This document shows positions 1 through 13,300 of a stretch of 64,000 nt of DNA, one piece after another. Below the pieces are notes generated by a model. The model had not been told where the DNA came from, made no database searches, and worked only from the letters and a program-made list of their open reading frames with translations. The position numbers and the translations under genes were made by a program. The stretch is from Populus alba (taxonomy: Eukaryota > Streptophyta > Magnoliopsida > Malpighiales > Salicaceae), in the NCBI RefSeq assembly GCF_005239225.2, contig NC_133289.1, forward strand, positions 10,175,501-10,239,500, read 5' to 3'. The first letter of the stretch is position 1; every line of letters starts with the position of its first letter.

Positions 1-578
1 CTTTCTAATTTATGTAGTGTTATTAAATAATATTAAATACTAATTTTTCAAGAAAAACACAATTTTTTTAAAAAAATTTATAATTTCATTACGTACAAAA
101 GTCATTCGACAAAAACTATAATTTTCATAATTTTTTGAATATGCAATAAAATTAGGTAAAATATTATCAAGAATAAAATTGAGATTACAGTACGAGTAAA
201 TTTAATTCACCTTAAACTAATTTTTTAAAAAAACAAAAAAAATATATATTGTTCATGATTAACTGCACTAGTTTTTTGGGGAAAAAAATAAACTAAACTT
301 TTCTCATTGGTTTTTCAAAAAAAAAAAAAAATTGTTCGCTTTAGGGAACAGTGCGACAATGGAGCATGGCTCCACTGTTCACTGAACAGTGGAGCCATGC
401 TCCACTATTCCTTAAAAATACCCATAAAATGCTGTTTCTCCAATCTTGCGGTTGGGCAGCGAAAATTGGTGGGTCCTACCAAGCAAAATCACTATTTTTT
501 GCTTTATCAAACACTGATATGTGTGGCTGTGGGTGAACCTCACCCGCAACCACATTACCAAACAACCAATAAACCTCC
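1..578. mobile_element. PIF/Harbinger-like MITE, copy A (left end cut by window)
   Basis: Positions about 90-230 align with 1385-1550, sharing stretches such as 'aaaattgagattacagta' and 'aatttaattcacctta', so this is a second copy of the element at 1060-1854. The right end near 525-578 carries 'cgcaaccacattaccaaac', which matches the inverted terminal region of the other copy ('ggtagcggttgtggttgtgg' at 1077). No transposase is present. The centre holds a long palindrome (separate entry). The short ORFs here read through the palindrome and are not genes. Confidence 0.65.
360..404. repeat. 45-bp near-perfect palindrome inside MITE copy A
   Basis: Positions 360-381 are the exact reverse complement of 383-404, with one unpaired base at 382. 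Each arm includes GGAGCATGGCTCC, itself a small inverted repeat, and the shared motif CACTGTTCA. It could form a cruciform in DNA or a 22-bp hairpin in RNA. It is a structural feature of the transposon and not a gene. Confidence 0.9.
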
Positions 579-1059
579 AAGCATGGTGTTGTTCTCCACA
601 ATTCACACTTTGTAAGAGATTGGGTTTGTCTTTGAAGTCTTTCCCCTCCGCTCATTTTGGTCACTTGTGGCTTGCTTTTAGGAGGTGGTCGTCTTTAGCG
701 TATGCTGGATATGGATGATAATGGGTGTTAACAATCAGAAGTCCATTCGCATCTAGTGCAATGGCTTAGAAGCAAGTTGCTTTACCATCTTTCGAAGCTC
801 TAAAAAATATATCAAGTCTTTTATCCCTTGTTAATGAATCTTGATTTGTCAAAGGATTTATATGATTATCCGTGGTAAATGTTGTAAGAATGTAAATACG
901 AATAGAAACAAAGTATAACTTGAGGTGTGTATAGATATTATCTTTAAGGATATTTTCTCAATACAAAACTATCTTCCAGGTTCTATCAAGTTCCTCTAAA
1001 GACGAGAGGGTTACAGAAATAGCGACCAGGATAGAGAGGAAATACTAGCAAGTCTTTTA
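579..1059. other. Intergenic spacer between two MITE copies
   Basis: No coding exon, RNA gene or clear repeat was recognised. The stretch 590-1010 has a slightly more balanced base composition than its surroundings, but the frames are interrupted and no protein family is apparent. Confidence 0.5.
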
Positions 1060-1854
1060 GAGTGTGTTTGGTATTTCGGTAGCGGTTGTGGTTGTGGTTT
1101 GAAAAAAGTTATTTTATAAAAAGTACTTTTAGTTGAGGTTGATTTTGAAAAAATAGGTGTTTGGTTAAAACTGTGGTTGAAATTGAGGTTGAACAAAAAG
1201 TAGTTTAATGTGTTTGGTTAAGAATGCTTTTGAAATTGAGATTATAAAATAATTTTAAAAATATATATATTAATATTTATGATTTTTAATTTAAATATTG
1301 TGCAGATTTAACTATTGCTATTACATCGTGAAATAAATCATGTTTTATATATATAAAAAATTATTGTTCCATTAAACTTTTTATAATTCTATTACATATA
1401 AAATTCATCCGACAAGAACTATAGTTTTCATGATTTTTTGAGCGTGCAATAAAATTAGATAAAATATTATCAGAAATAAAATTGAGATTACAGTACAAAT
1501 AAATTTAATTCACCTTAAATTAATTTTTTTTTAAATTATTATTTAAAAAAAAATTAACTGATTTTTAAAAAAAAAAATTTAAAAAAACACTATTCACTTT
1601 AGCGAACAGTGAGAGTGCACTGTTCACTAAAGTGAACAACATCCCTCCACACTGTTCACTAAAGTGAACAGTGCAGAGCGATGCTGCTTGGTGCAGCAGA
1701 AGAAGCAGGTAAAACCTGCTTTCATTTTTTAGCGTTTCAACCGTGAATTTTGGTGGGACCCATGAATAGTATTTTACGTTTTTTTTGTAACCAAACATTG
1801 TTGCATCTGCGTTTTAAGCAAAACGCAGACGCAACAACGTAAACAAACACACTC
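1060..1854. mobile_element. PIF/Harbinger-like MITE, copy B (complete)
   Basis: The element starts GAGTGTGTTTG at 1060 and ends CAAACACACTC at 1854, forming terminal inverted repeats. The flanking TTA at 1057-1059 and TTA at 1855-1857 match the 3-bp target-site duplication typical of PIF/Harbinger (Tourist-type) elements. It is 795 bp and has no transposase frame, so it is non-autonomous. Several inverted repeats built on CACTGTTCACT/AGTGAACAGTG lie at 1590-1680; the clearest has 11-bp arms at 1650-1660 and 1663-1673. The interior is shared with copy A and, in part, with the element at 46996-47873. Confidence 0.75.
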
Positions 1855-1857
1855 TTA

Positions 1858-4839
1858 AACACAGAAAAATAATGCTGTTGTTTTTTCAACATACTTTGAC
1901 TGTAAAAGTGCGTGGTATATATAGATTGCTAACATGTAATAACTAGATAGAAAATAAAATAGAAATTAAAGAGTTGTTATAACAGTTAAAGAATGAAAAA
2001 AAAAATTGTTGAAGAATTAAAGAGTTTGGTTGTTTTAAAAAAATCGTTAGGATTTTGTGCTTGTTAGAAAATTAATTCAAAGAATAGTTTTTTGGGCCTG
2101 ACATCATTTCTAGACCCATGTTTGTCTTGAGTTAGATTGATTGTCAAACCCAAGAATTTTGGATCTAGCACATTCTTCATACCTATATTTTAATAGGTCT
2201 TGCATGATTGTTAAACCCAAGAGTCTTATGTTTATCGAGGTCGCTAGACTCGTATCAAAATTCATTATATAAACACCAGATAAAAACTTTTTGAAGTAGT
2301 CTTCATTATTTACAACAATAAAGCCCTAAAGTGAGTTAATGAGAAAAAACACATGTTGAAATAACAATTATTTTTACAAGAAGAAAATCCATTCAACTTG
2401 AGTTTTAAGGTTCAAATTGTGCTACTAATTAAATCCTTAACTCGCTACTCAAGTGTATTGATGCAAACTAATTCACAAACACATTGTTTGAGAGTATAAT
2501 AAAAGTTATTTTTTAAAATGTCATGTAATGTGAGTGAAATAAATAAAAATTAATTTTTTAAAAAAATATTTTTAAAAACATAAAAATGAACGGTTTCATT
2601 TAAAAGTGTTTAGGATAGTTTAAAACATAAAAATGAACGATTTCATTTAAAAGTGTTTAGGATAGACTACCTAACACATTATCATCATACATGTGCACCA
2701 ATGAAATGGCAATGAGCAGCTATTTATCATCTTCCCTCAGCTCTCTCAGGTATATGGACGCATCATGCAAAGTGATCGCATGCATTTGTGCTTCTCAACA
2801 CCCACAAAATGTGGAAGTAACAAACTAAAAAAAATTATAGATAACCTTGTCTTTACATCGTGGGTGTCATACTCTTGATCATCTTTCTATATACATGCCC
2901 ACTTGTTATTAGAGAGTGATAACACACAATAAGGGAAGGGAGAGATCACTTGGGTACAAATTCCCTTGTCTTCTTTGATCTTACCACGAATGGTGGCGTT
3001 ATATACTATTTTATGACAACCCATGTTGATTCGGTTAAGGAAATTCTACACATAAATGTGGGTTGGCACTTAGAAAATATATAATTTCGTGTACAGGTCA
3101 CAAATTACTAAAAGCTGAACTGCTTTACACTTTGGAAATTCAGGAATCCGTACAAATCTAAGTCTCTTTTGGGTACCATCAATAATCTAAAGTTAGCAAT
3201 GCCGAGACCACACACCGATTATTTTCACGTTGTTGTTCTCTTTAGACACATGGATCTCACAAAGGATTCTTAATATAAAGCTCTTCATAGTTGTTAGAAA
3301 GTTTGGTTTATGTTTAGGCAATGTACTAAAAGCGTGGTGAACCTGCCAAAAAGTAGTGTTAAAACCTGGCAAAGTAAGAAATGCATGTTATAAATGCATG
3401 ATAGAACCTAAAGGTAGCTTAAATGATTAAATCTTGGGTTTATTCTCAATAATCACAAGTTTTAATTCTCTCTGAACCATTATACACTGAAAACTTCTTA
3501 GATGGAAAGTGACCTAAAAATCACGCCAGTCATATATGATATAATGTGAAATCATTATTGATCAACTCATGAAACTCCAAAAATACAGGGACCCTTTGCA
3601 CAATAAAATTGAATGAAAGTTGATTGGAAATGGAGAAGGTGGTGTGTAGATATACCTGCAAAACAAATCTCCTTTAATAAAATATAGTACGAGGGATCAG
3701 GGGATGTATAAAAGGAGGAAAAGCCAAGTTTGAGAAAAGGAAAGAAATGGAAGAGAAAAAAAGGTGAAAAAGATCATTTATAACCCTTTCACCTTCTTGT
3801 TCTTCTAGTAGGTTGGTGGTAGGTTAGGTCCTTTTGGGCTAGCACTAGGTATGTTATCAAAAGAAAAGTGATTCCCTGAGCATGATTATAAAACTTGACT
3901 AGTTGGTTTGCCTTGTAAAATAATGAGGTCACAGTCAATTCAGGTAAAAAACTAAGATATATATTAATATGGTTGTTTTGACATAAAATTTAGCTAGTAT
4001 AAAAAAAATATCACATTAACATATATGCTATCATGATTAACAAGAAAATATCACATTAACATATATACTAGCATAATTAATTAGCATTAACATATTAAAA
4101 GGTGCATTTGTCATTAAATAAACAAGCCTTTAACATAATTGTCTTAAATATAAGAAAATATTAAAGACAAGGATAATCAAATAGTTGTTCTAGAGATAAA
4201 TAATTTAACATGGAAGATATAAGACCAAACGTCATTGGAATTTAAAAAAAAAATTAATATGTTGAACACTTGACACCGATAGAATTACAAAAATTGGTAA
4301 AGTACAAGACCTCATTAGAATGACAACACTTTTTCTAACATGTCAACATCTTTACTTTGATTGAATGTAGGCATTGAGTTTTTATGTGTTTATAGGCGCA
4401 AAATTTGAATCAAATGTCAATGCGATTGAGCCAACCTCATTAATGCCTATCGACATCACTATGCTCCTATGTATTTTCATTATCACAGTCATCTTCAATC
4501 TCATTTATATTTATCAAATCTACAATTGAAACATAATTAGCCAATAAACATTACATGGTGAACGTTAATTTATTTTCAAACAAACTAATAACTAAAGGAT
4601 CAAATCTTCTATTACCTTCATTTAAAGTATCTTGAATAGTCATGGTCGATAAATCACGCTGAAAGATTTCTATTTTTTCGGTTGTCAAAGATTATAGGTT
4701 ATCTTTTACTACTAATTTTCATTGTCAGGAAAATGCCTCAAAATTAATTGGATCATAACTACATCATTTCCAATAATTCCTACAAAATCAAAGTGAAGCT
4801 ATACAATAAAAGTATTGATAATGCTACTTAATAATATAA
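1858..4839. other. AT-rich intergenic region with small direct repeats
   Basis: No gene was found. Two degenerate repeats containing 'aaacccaagag/aa' lie near 2143 and 2210. A 44-bp direct duplication is at 2575-2665 (separate entry). The 20-mer core 'aatatcacattaacatatat' occurs twice, 40 bp apart, near 4007 and 4047. The left part of the decayed hAT element probably begins near 4450, but its coding identity is only convincing from 4840. Confidence 0.5.
2575..2665. repeat. 44-bp tandem direct duplication
   Basis: Positions 2575-2618 and 2622-2665 are the same 44-bp sequence with one mismatch (cggttt versus cgattt), separated by 3 bp. The near-identity implies a recent local duplication. Confidence 0.85.
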
Positions 4840-6960
4840 AATAACTTTTGAAGAATTAGAGAAAATAAAGTACTTTTGTTTTAATCTCAAATTATAATGG
4901 ATGTAAACTATGTCATTAAGTCTGTGATGCTTCAATTGATTTCTCTTCTTAGAGTAGATGAGCTCAAAAATACTCCAATTCCACTCGCATCCCGAAGAAC
5001 TACAAGTTTAACTTAAAACTCGTATAGCAAACTTTTGGAGATTTGGAGCACAAGTTCTATACGTTACTTACCATTCATATATATATATACAAAATTAATA
5101 AGTGAGATTATGTTAAGACAATATTTTTAAATTACTTTGAATATGAAAATAATAATATACTTAAAAGTAAAAAGGGTGCGATCATTTCTCGCGAACAATC
5201 TATCAAAATCATGTTCTGCATTCCTAAATAACTTTATTTCAATTGTAAACTTGCTTAGCAAAGTTGTATTTCTATTTGTATACTTCTCAACAACATCTAG
5301 GAGTCCGAAAATGATGTTTGTATACCTATGCATTAGATTTACATCATATTGAAACCAAGTATTCAACTAAAATCTCACTACATAAAGCTTCCTATATAAT
5401 TGTCATCCCACTTATTGTTAATGATGTCTAGAAAAGGTTGCACCTTAGCTTTTTTTTTTTAATTATCCTCAACATTTCTTCCTTTACAGAATGGATAGCC
5501 TTATATAAATATCTCATAAAAGGTTTATTATCACTATTAACCTTTTATAAAACTCGAACTAATGGTTCGGTCATTCTTATAATTAATGCATATTCTTCCC
5601 AAAACATAAAGTTCAACACAATAGCAACAAATCTTTTTTCTTTGTTATCTTTAGCATTAACAGAAAAGATCCATTCTCTAGATGTCATTATAGCTCTCAA
5701 ATTGTCTTTATGTACTAAAATGTTTTACAAAGCAATGAAATTAGTAGCAAAGTAAGTAGGAGTTGACTGAAGTATTTCTTTCCCTCCATTGAACTTTCTC
5801 ATCAAATACAATAGATATCAATGATTATAAATATACTATGTAATACTAATTGTAGCTTACCAATATTTTGGAGCATAAGGTTGATGCAATAAGTAACACA
5901 AGGAGACCAAAATATTGAATGAAATTTTCCACCAACAACTTGCTAGCAACAACATAATTAAAAGCATTACCAGTCACTATATACATGTTATTTTCATGCC
6001 AAACAAATAAAACAACCTCTTTGAACAACTTATGCAATAACACAACAGTCTTTGAGGCTTTTGATGTATCCACTGTTTAAAATAAAACAGTTCTTTTAGG
6101 ATAATATACTAAGAAATTAATTAAAGTTCTTCTCTTTTAATTTATCCATCCATCAGTCATTAATGTGCAATCGATTTTCTTCAAAGTTTCTCGATAACTC
6201 TCAACATAAATCTTCACTTCATCAATCGTCTTTGCCAAGTAATAACCATAAAGAGCATAAAAAATTAGTCATTTATAACTAGGACACATGGTTGTTACAA
6301 CATCTATAGCATGCTGATAGTAAATAGAGTTAATAGTATTGAATGACACACGTGCATCAATCATCCATTTTGTTATAGCAAGATCAAACAGTTCTACAAC
6401 TTCTTATTCTTCTTTTTCCAACAACTTTAGAGAGACTTTTGAGCACCATGAGTTGTTCTTGGCATAAAATATACCCTTAATATTGTATTTTCTTTCTATT
6501 TTCCATGACTTTTTATCGATTGTTAAACAATACTAGTGATTTTACTCTTTCTTTTTTTGGCATCCTTCGGTGGTAAAATCTGCTTCTTACCATCAACTTC
6601 TGTATAATCATCGTCGTCATCTTTATCATCATTTTTTAATTGTCTAATCATCCTCTCTTCATACTTCCTTTATTTTGCGTTATATGGATTATAATCTGCT
6701 TTCATTCTCTAGCTCTCCTTTTCTTTTCAACATTCCTCTAAAGATTCAAAAGCATTTGATGACGAACATCCGAAGGACATTTACGGCATTGTTCCATTTC
6801 CTTTTTAGTTCCAGCTAAATGTTGCTTGAATCGATTAATGTCTCCACCTATAAAAGCTTTGGCACAATATAACATACTAATTTGTTTGTTTTTTACATCC
6901 CACACTAAGTTCAGGAGCCTCTTTGCAATGACCCCATGTCAAATCTATTTTTCCTCTTAT
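4840..6960 (-). pseudogene. Decayed hAT (Ac-like) transposase: BED finger, DUF659, dimerisation domain
   Basis: Read on the minus strand, domains appear in the family order, broken by stops and frame changes. The region 6960-6790 reads KIDLTWGHCKEAPELSVGCK and then INRFKQHLAGTKKEMEQCRK, a BED-type zinc-finger module. The region 6400-5850 reads AITKWMIDARVSFN, YYQHAIDVVT, DGWIN, RTLINFLVYYPK, DTSKASKTVVLL and LFKEVVLFVWHENN, typical of DUF659 in plant hAT transposases. The region 5010-4840 reads SLTCSSSGCEWNWSIFELIY and then KKRNQLKHHRLNDIVYIHYN, the C-terminal hAT dimerisation domain. The intact enzyme would cut and paste hAT DNA transposons in the nucleus; this copy cannot make a full protein. 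Terminal inverted repeats and target-site duplications were not identified. The 75-aa frame at 5846-6073 is its longest surviving piece. Confidence 0.85.
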
Positions 6961-7974
6961 ACCACTTGATGTTGAAATGGAAATTGAAGGTTAAAATGAT
7001 TGGGCAGTTGAAGAATCACTATTTAGAGTGCTACTATATTGAGAATATATTTTAAAGACCTGTAATAAACCAAATCAAACTTAAGTTAAAAACCATTATT
7101 GCCTGCTAGCCCATTTCATTTGGAAAAATTGATTTGTTCATATACAAGCAAGTAGCAAGAAAAAAAGTTATTTCACACTACAGCAAAAACATAACCTATT
7201 TGGTAAAACTAATGGCCCATTATATATATATATATTTCTTCACCTTAATATAGTTTAAGTATATTGAAGATGTTACTAATTTAATATGCTTTGACAAAGG
7301 GGTCAACTATAAATAATAAAATAAAACTTAGAGAAAACAAGTTAGAGTTTGATTAGTTCAGTTCTTCTTGATGTACTAATTACCAAAATGTTAAGTGATT
7401 ACACATTAAATTAACAAAATCACAAAACACATAAGCTACAACACTTAACCAAGTATAATCAGAGTAAAAACAATTAACAAAACTTGATTCATCGCAATGC
7501 AAACACTACAAAGAAAGAGAATACATGCATGCTTCCATCAATAAACTTAAACTTGGACACTAAGAGTTTAGTTCACAAAATAATTAATGATCCAAGAATC
7601 CTGCAAGATAATAATATACAGCAATGCTTAATAAACATTTCCACAAGGAAAAAAAAAAAAAAGGCAAGGCATCAAAAAAAGTTTGAACTATTTTTGTGCG
7701 TGGATTTTTCCTTACTACCCACTTACCCATCCTCTTCAAGCAACCTCTCCGCCGCCACTCCACTTCTTTCCTTGGCTTCAAACAGTACCGTGTAGAATAC
7801 ATTACTGTTAATTTTTGTTTTATTTATTTAATTAATGATGGAGAAATAAGCTTAACAGTACTGCGAACTCCAATAAATGTTTTTCCCTTATTGCGCGCCT
7901 CTCTTCTCGGTAAAATCGCCATCACCAATGCCAAAATGGTAGCAAGCCAGGATTTTTTATTTTGAAAATGAGAT
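6961..7974. other. AT-rich intergenic region
   Basis: No recognisable gene. Three overlapping short ORFs at 7484-7965, on both strands, show no family motif or splice pattern. A C-rich patch at 7720-7790 ('cctctccgccgccactcc') stands out from the AT background but could not be assigned. Confidence 0.45.
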
Positions 7975-10310
7975 AATGATTTATTTTTATTATTATTATT
8001 TAAAATAAAATTGTTATTTTTTTTTAATATTTATATTGTTGAGAATTTGTTTTGTAATTTTTTTTATTTTATTTGTATACAAGATTAGCGTGTTTTGCAA
8101 GTTTGCTAAGGTAATTAAGGTTGCCTCAATTTATGGATTTAGTAGGTTTCTTTTTTAACTAAACTTGATTTTTTTATCATTTATTTTTTTTATATTGTTA
8201 AAAAAATAATTTTAAAGAAAAATTATGTTATGAAATTTTATAAAATAACAAAATTAAAGGAAGTGAAGGAAACTACTGTTCACTCAACACCTATTGTACT
8301 ATATTACAATAGTAATACACAATGTTTTGCATTTTTAAATAATAAAAAAAATTGTTATGATTTTTTTTTTTCAAATCTATTTTTGTTGATTTTATTTTTT
8401 AAAATTGAGATTGTTGAGAATTTAATTTATTCATTTTTATTTTGCCTTTACATAATGTTAGTGTGGTTTATGAGTTTGCCAAGATAATTTTTTTTTTTTT
8501 GGTAATACACTCATTTATATTACAATAGCAATACACTTTTTTTTTGTAATATTTTTTTTATTTTTTAAAATTTATTTTTTACATTAATACATCAAAAACA
8601 TAAAATAATAATTTTAAAACAATATATATTGAATTTTGACCCCAATTAAATCTTAAATGCACCAGGGTTCCCAATGATTTTCACTGTTTCCAATTCTTAA
8701 CTAAGCATCCAAATCTTAAATTTTAGATAAAGTTAATAAAGGAAACATCCATAATATCAAATAAAAAAAAATTCAAGACTTATATAATTTACAAGTTAGT
8801 TCAGACACCAATATTAAAAAAAAATGGTAACATGCACACTATAATCTAAATTAAATTGACAAAATCTGTTCTCATTCGTTCAGTGATTATTTACAAAAGA
8901 AATGATTATTTACATGGGCACAAAGTGGGCTTCCCTACTACATAGTATAATTTTTATTTGAGCCCATATATTCCAATAAGGCCCAATTCAAGATATCTGG
9001 GCTTCATCGAATCAAACCATACCGCTCCTTCTTTTGTTGATTAAATTTTTCTTATTGGTGTCTTTAAAATAAAATCTGTTTTCTTTTTCCATAAGGTAAT
9101 ATTATTACAAGAAAAGCTAAAATACATGGAGAAATTATTATAGCTTTCCTCATAAAATATTATGAATTATTACAGTATTTTCTCATATATTTTCTTCTTC
9201 TTAAACACGTGGTTTTTTTTTCTTTTCTGTTTCTTTTTATTTTTTTTTTGTTATAATTTTTGTAAAAAATTATTTTTTTCAATTTTATTTTTTAATATTT
9301 ATATGATTTAGAATTTAATTTTTAATTTTTTTATTTTTTTTTCTATGTGATTTGCGGATTTGTCAATGTAACTCAAGTTGTCTCAATTTATGGATTTGGT
9401 GGGGTTTTAAAAATTAAACTTGGCTTTTTTATAGTTTTTTTTTCATATTGTTAAGAAAATAATTTTAGAAAAAAATCATATTATTAAACTTTATAAAATA
9501 AAAAAAATTAAAAGATGTGGGGGAAACCATTGTTCACCCAACATTCATTATCCTGTATTACAATAGTAACACAGTAATGTTTTGCTTTCTTTTTTATTTT
9601 TTATTTTTGAATTTTTATTATGATTTTTTTTTCAAATCTATTTTTTAATTTCATCTTTTAAATTGAGATTGTTCGTAATTGAACTTTGTTATTTGCTTCC
9701 TTTTATTTTGCCTTTATATAGGGTTAGTATGGTTATAGGCTTGCCAAGGTAACTCAGGTTGCCCCGGTTTATGAGTTTAATGAATTGTTTTTTAAAAAAA
9801 AAATGAAATTGACTTTTTTTATAGTCTATTTTTCTTTTCATATTGTTAAAAAAAAATTGTAGAGAAAAGTCATATTATTAAATTTTATAAAGTAACAAAA
9901 ATTAAAGGGTGTGAGGAAATTATTATTCACTCACACACATTGTACTGTGAATAACAATAGTAATCCATGATGTTTTGCTTTTTTTTCCTTTTTCTTTTTG
10001 TTTTTGAAGTTTTTATGATTTATTTTCTCAAATTTTTGTTTATCAATTTCTTCTTTTAATACTGGGATGGTTGAGAATTTAACTTCATAATTTGTTTCTT
10101 TTTATAAGATTAACATGGTTTGTGGGTTTGCGAGGATAACTCAGGTTGTCATAATTTACATGTTTAATGGAGTTTTTTTTTTTTAAATTGAACTTGGCTA
10201 TTTTGTTGTCTAGATTTTTTTCTCTTATAGTAAAAAAATAAATAGTTTAAGAAAAAAAATTATGTTATTAAACTTTATAAAGTTCATGGATCTATTCATA
10301 AGTTTGGACT
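7975..10310. repeat. Degenerate tandem repeat array, unit about 380 bp
   Basis: A phrase of the form 'gccaaggtaactcaggttgcc' followed by 'tttatggattta' recurs near 8101, 9358, 9740 and 10125, with a truncated copy near 8473. Spacings are about 372, 382 and 385 bp. Each unit also carries 'ttgtactatattacaatagt'-like sequence followed by 'gttttgc' (near 8300, 9555 and 9940) and a tract of the form 'ttgttaaaaaaataatttta'. The units have diverged and the segment about 8490-9330 is poorly conserved. No ORF is conserved between units, so this is a satellite-like array and not a gene family. Confidence 0.75.
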
Positions 10311-13300
10311 GATTGACTTAGTTCACATGTCTGGCAAGTTCTAACTTTTTAAAATTAGTTTTTTTATTTTTATTTTTAGATACTTTGTTAATTGGAAATT
10401 TAGTTTTATAATTGATTTTGTGTTACCTTTTATAAGATTATCACGATCTAAAAAACAAATCTCGGTATTGGGTTGGAGTTTGATTTTCCAATCATTTATT
10501 TTTGTTATCATATAATTAAATAAAAAATTGTTTTGAAAAAAAAATCATAATCCTAATAGAGTTCATAACTTAGTTCACAGGTTTGGCGTATAAGCTTGGC
10601 TTACCCGATTTATAGGTTTAACAAGTTTACTCGCCGATAAGATATGTTTTTTTTTTAATTTTTATTTATTTATTTTTATTTTATCATTTAATATTAGATT
10701 GGTAGAAAAATAAAATTTATTATTGATTTTTAATTATTTTCTATAAATAATTATCTCAAATAAACAGTGCGGAAGATGATGCAAAGAAAATCTCACTAGT
10801 CAGACACGGGCATTAGGAAAGCTTTATCAATTTTGATCACATTGAAAATTATATCCAGATGTCAATTTAGAGTATCCTACTACTATTATTAATTAGCATT
10901 ATCAATTGAAAAATCAACATCAATATTTACATCGACACAAAAAAAATTAAAATAGCAAAACACAATTTAATATTGCAATAGATTTTTATGTCGGCCTTTG
11001 CTTGTCAGCTCTAAAAGCAAATTCGTACATGATTTTTATGTTATTAATTTACGTCATTGCGGCAAGTTAAAAATGGAGTACGAGTGCTTGGTACAAATGA
11101 TTATTTAGTACTAGTTGAATACTGAAGATTTACGTGCTCTAAACATTGAATACTTGCTTATTTTTCAGCTATTATATATCTGCTTATTAATTACTACAAT
11201 AATGAAAAGGTAACGTATTAATTATATAAATTATATCTGACACCTTATCTAAAAAATTAAGTAATTGGTTAAATTGATTTTTTAATATTATATTAGAAAT
11301 TTATTAATCTAATAATCATCACTTCAAATCTCACTATTTTATTAACATGAACTTAAAAAAGAATATTTTAGAGCAATACAAAACTATTCGTCGTATCTTT
11401 CCTAGTTAAGCTATTGGTTATTTGACAGTCGACGTTACATCAATGCCGGCGAAACCCAACCTTTGAAGCACTACTGTTTAATGTTTATAAGGCAAACCTT
11501 GCGAGTTCAACAAGTGGGGTCCCAACAGGAACCAGTCTCTAGTGCAGACAGGTTAGCAGTGTAGGAATTGAAGAAGAAGAAGAAGTCTAGGTATTGAATA
11601 TGGATGGAACTTGTGTGGCTGTAGGAAGACGAAGTCTTTCAGAATACTTTAACTTCATGAAATTGACTATATATATATATATATATAATCTCCTTAATTT
11701 ATTACCTTGTACTGATGTCCATGAAGGAGATGTGCTCCAAAAACTAGCCATGATTTTCTCATCAGAGTGAGACATTATTAATGAGGTGTAAGATAACTTA
11801 GGGCTCATAATAAATCATGAGCTTGATATTTTGGAGGTGCACTCTTTCCGATCATGGTGTCATTCATAAGGTTCGTTGTCTTTTGGTGAAAGACAAGCCT
11901 TCCTCAGTCATCTCTGGAGATGTTACCTTTTTTGTCCGGATGAACACAGAAATTGTCGTTTGCTTCTTCTTATGTGTGAAATGAAGAGAAGGAAAAAGGA
12001 AAGAGTGGAGTCCTATGAAATGCGACCAAGTGATCTCCTGTTCTGCATGAGTGGTGTCCTACGCTGATCATTCCCTGTTGGCTAATTAAGGCTCGTCGGT
12101 GCACCACAAAAATACATTATTCACAAACACATTTTCCTTTTTTATTTTCTTCTTCTTAATTTTATACATGCATCTACATGACTGTATTTTAGCTCATGAA
12201 AATAACACCAAGACACGTCATTGTCGTGCTATTATCGTAGCTTGTAATCTATTGATGTAGTTTGTAAATAAATAATAATAATAAAAATATATTTTAGATT
12301 AAAAAGAAACACTCCCTTATCTAATTTCTTAAAAGTATGGATTTTTATTGTATAATAAATTAAATAATGGTAGATAAACTTTTTAATTGGCTTTCTAATG
12401 CTATTATATAGATATTTATAATATTAAAAAAATAACACTTATAACTTGAAATGTAATATAAACAGTTATACTGTTTTATGAAGAATCATAGTGTTTCATC
12501 AAAAAATTATATTGTTTGATGAACAATCATAGTATATTATTGTTATGTCTCAAATTTATAAAAACATTTATTACAAAAAGAAAAAAAACACAAAAAAAAT
12601 ATATATATTCTTTTCTTGTATCCTGAACATATTATCTCTACATAGGACAAATAAATATATTAAAAATGGTATTTTTATATCTCTAAATCAACTTTCTATT
12701 TGTTTACATATTAAATATTTCTAACATATATAATCTGTCTCTATTTTCCTATCATTTTGTTTTCCTGCTGTAAAATAAAATATTAGAGGAGGAAAAAAAC
12801 CGGGAAAGAAGAACAGGTACTGTATAGTTTGGTCGGCTCATGATCCGAAAGGTGATGAAATTATTTAGAGCGAAGGGTCCTACTGGTCATGTGATGGTCA
12901 CCTCACCACTACTAAAGTGATCGGCTACAGCTGTCAATTACTGGTTTGTTAATAATTATCTGTGACCAATCACTCCCTCCAGCCTGGTAAGGTAACGTGC
13001 TTGATGCATTTTGGTGCCCCCACCTTCCATTCCAGCTCGACATCTTGGAGTTTGTGTTCCTGAAGAAGTCAAAAAAAACAGCAGAAGGGGAAAATAATGG
13101 TTGTGCTTTGTTAGCACCAGGAAACTAGGTTAGGTTTTGCAAGCAGTGTTACCGTTTGATATCTTTCTAGTATCTTGATAAAGATATTTTCAATTCTAAA
13201 ACATCATTTAGTTTAAAAAATTAATATCAAATCAAATTTTTTTTAAAAAAAAAAAAAACCATTGAACTCTTCTTTTTAAAATGAATTTATTAACACCAAA

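Noticed and set aside
307..718. Cluster of overlapping ORFs on both strands
   Set aside because: They lie in a MITE and read through a palindrome; no homology and no codon bias.
1590..1680. Possible microRNA precursor in MITE copy B
   Set aside because: The inverted repeats are short and multiple, and they fit the MITE's internal structure. No evidence for a defined miRNA duplex.
7975..10310. Possible CRISPR-like or gene-family array
   Set aside because: Units are ~380 bp, degenerate and non-coding, in a plant nuclear genome; they have no short conserved repeat with unique spacers.
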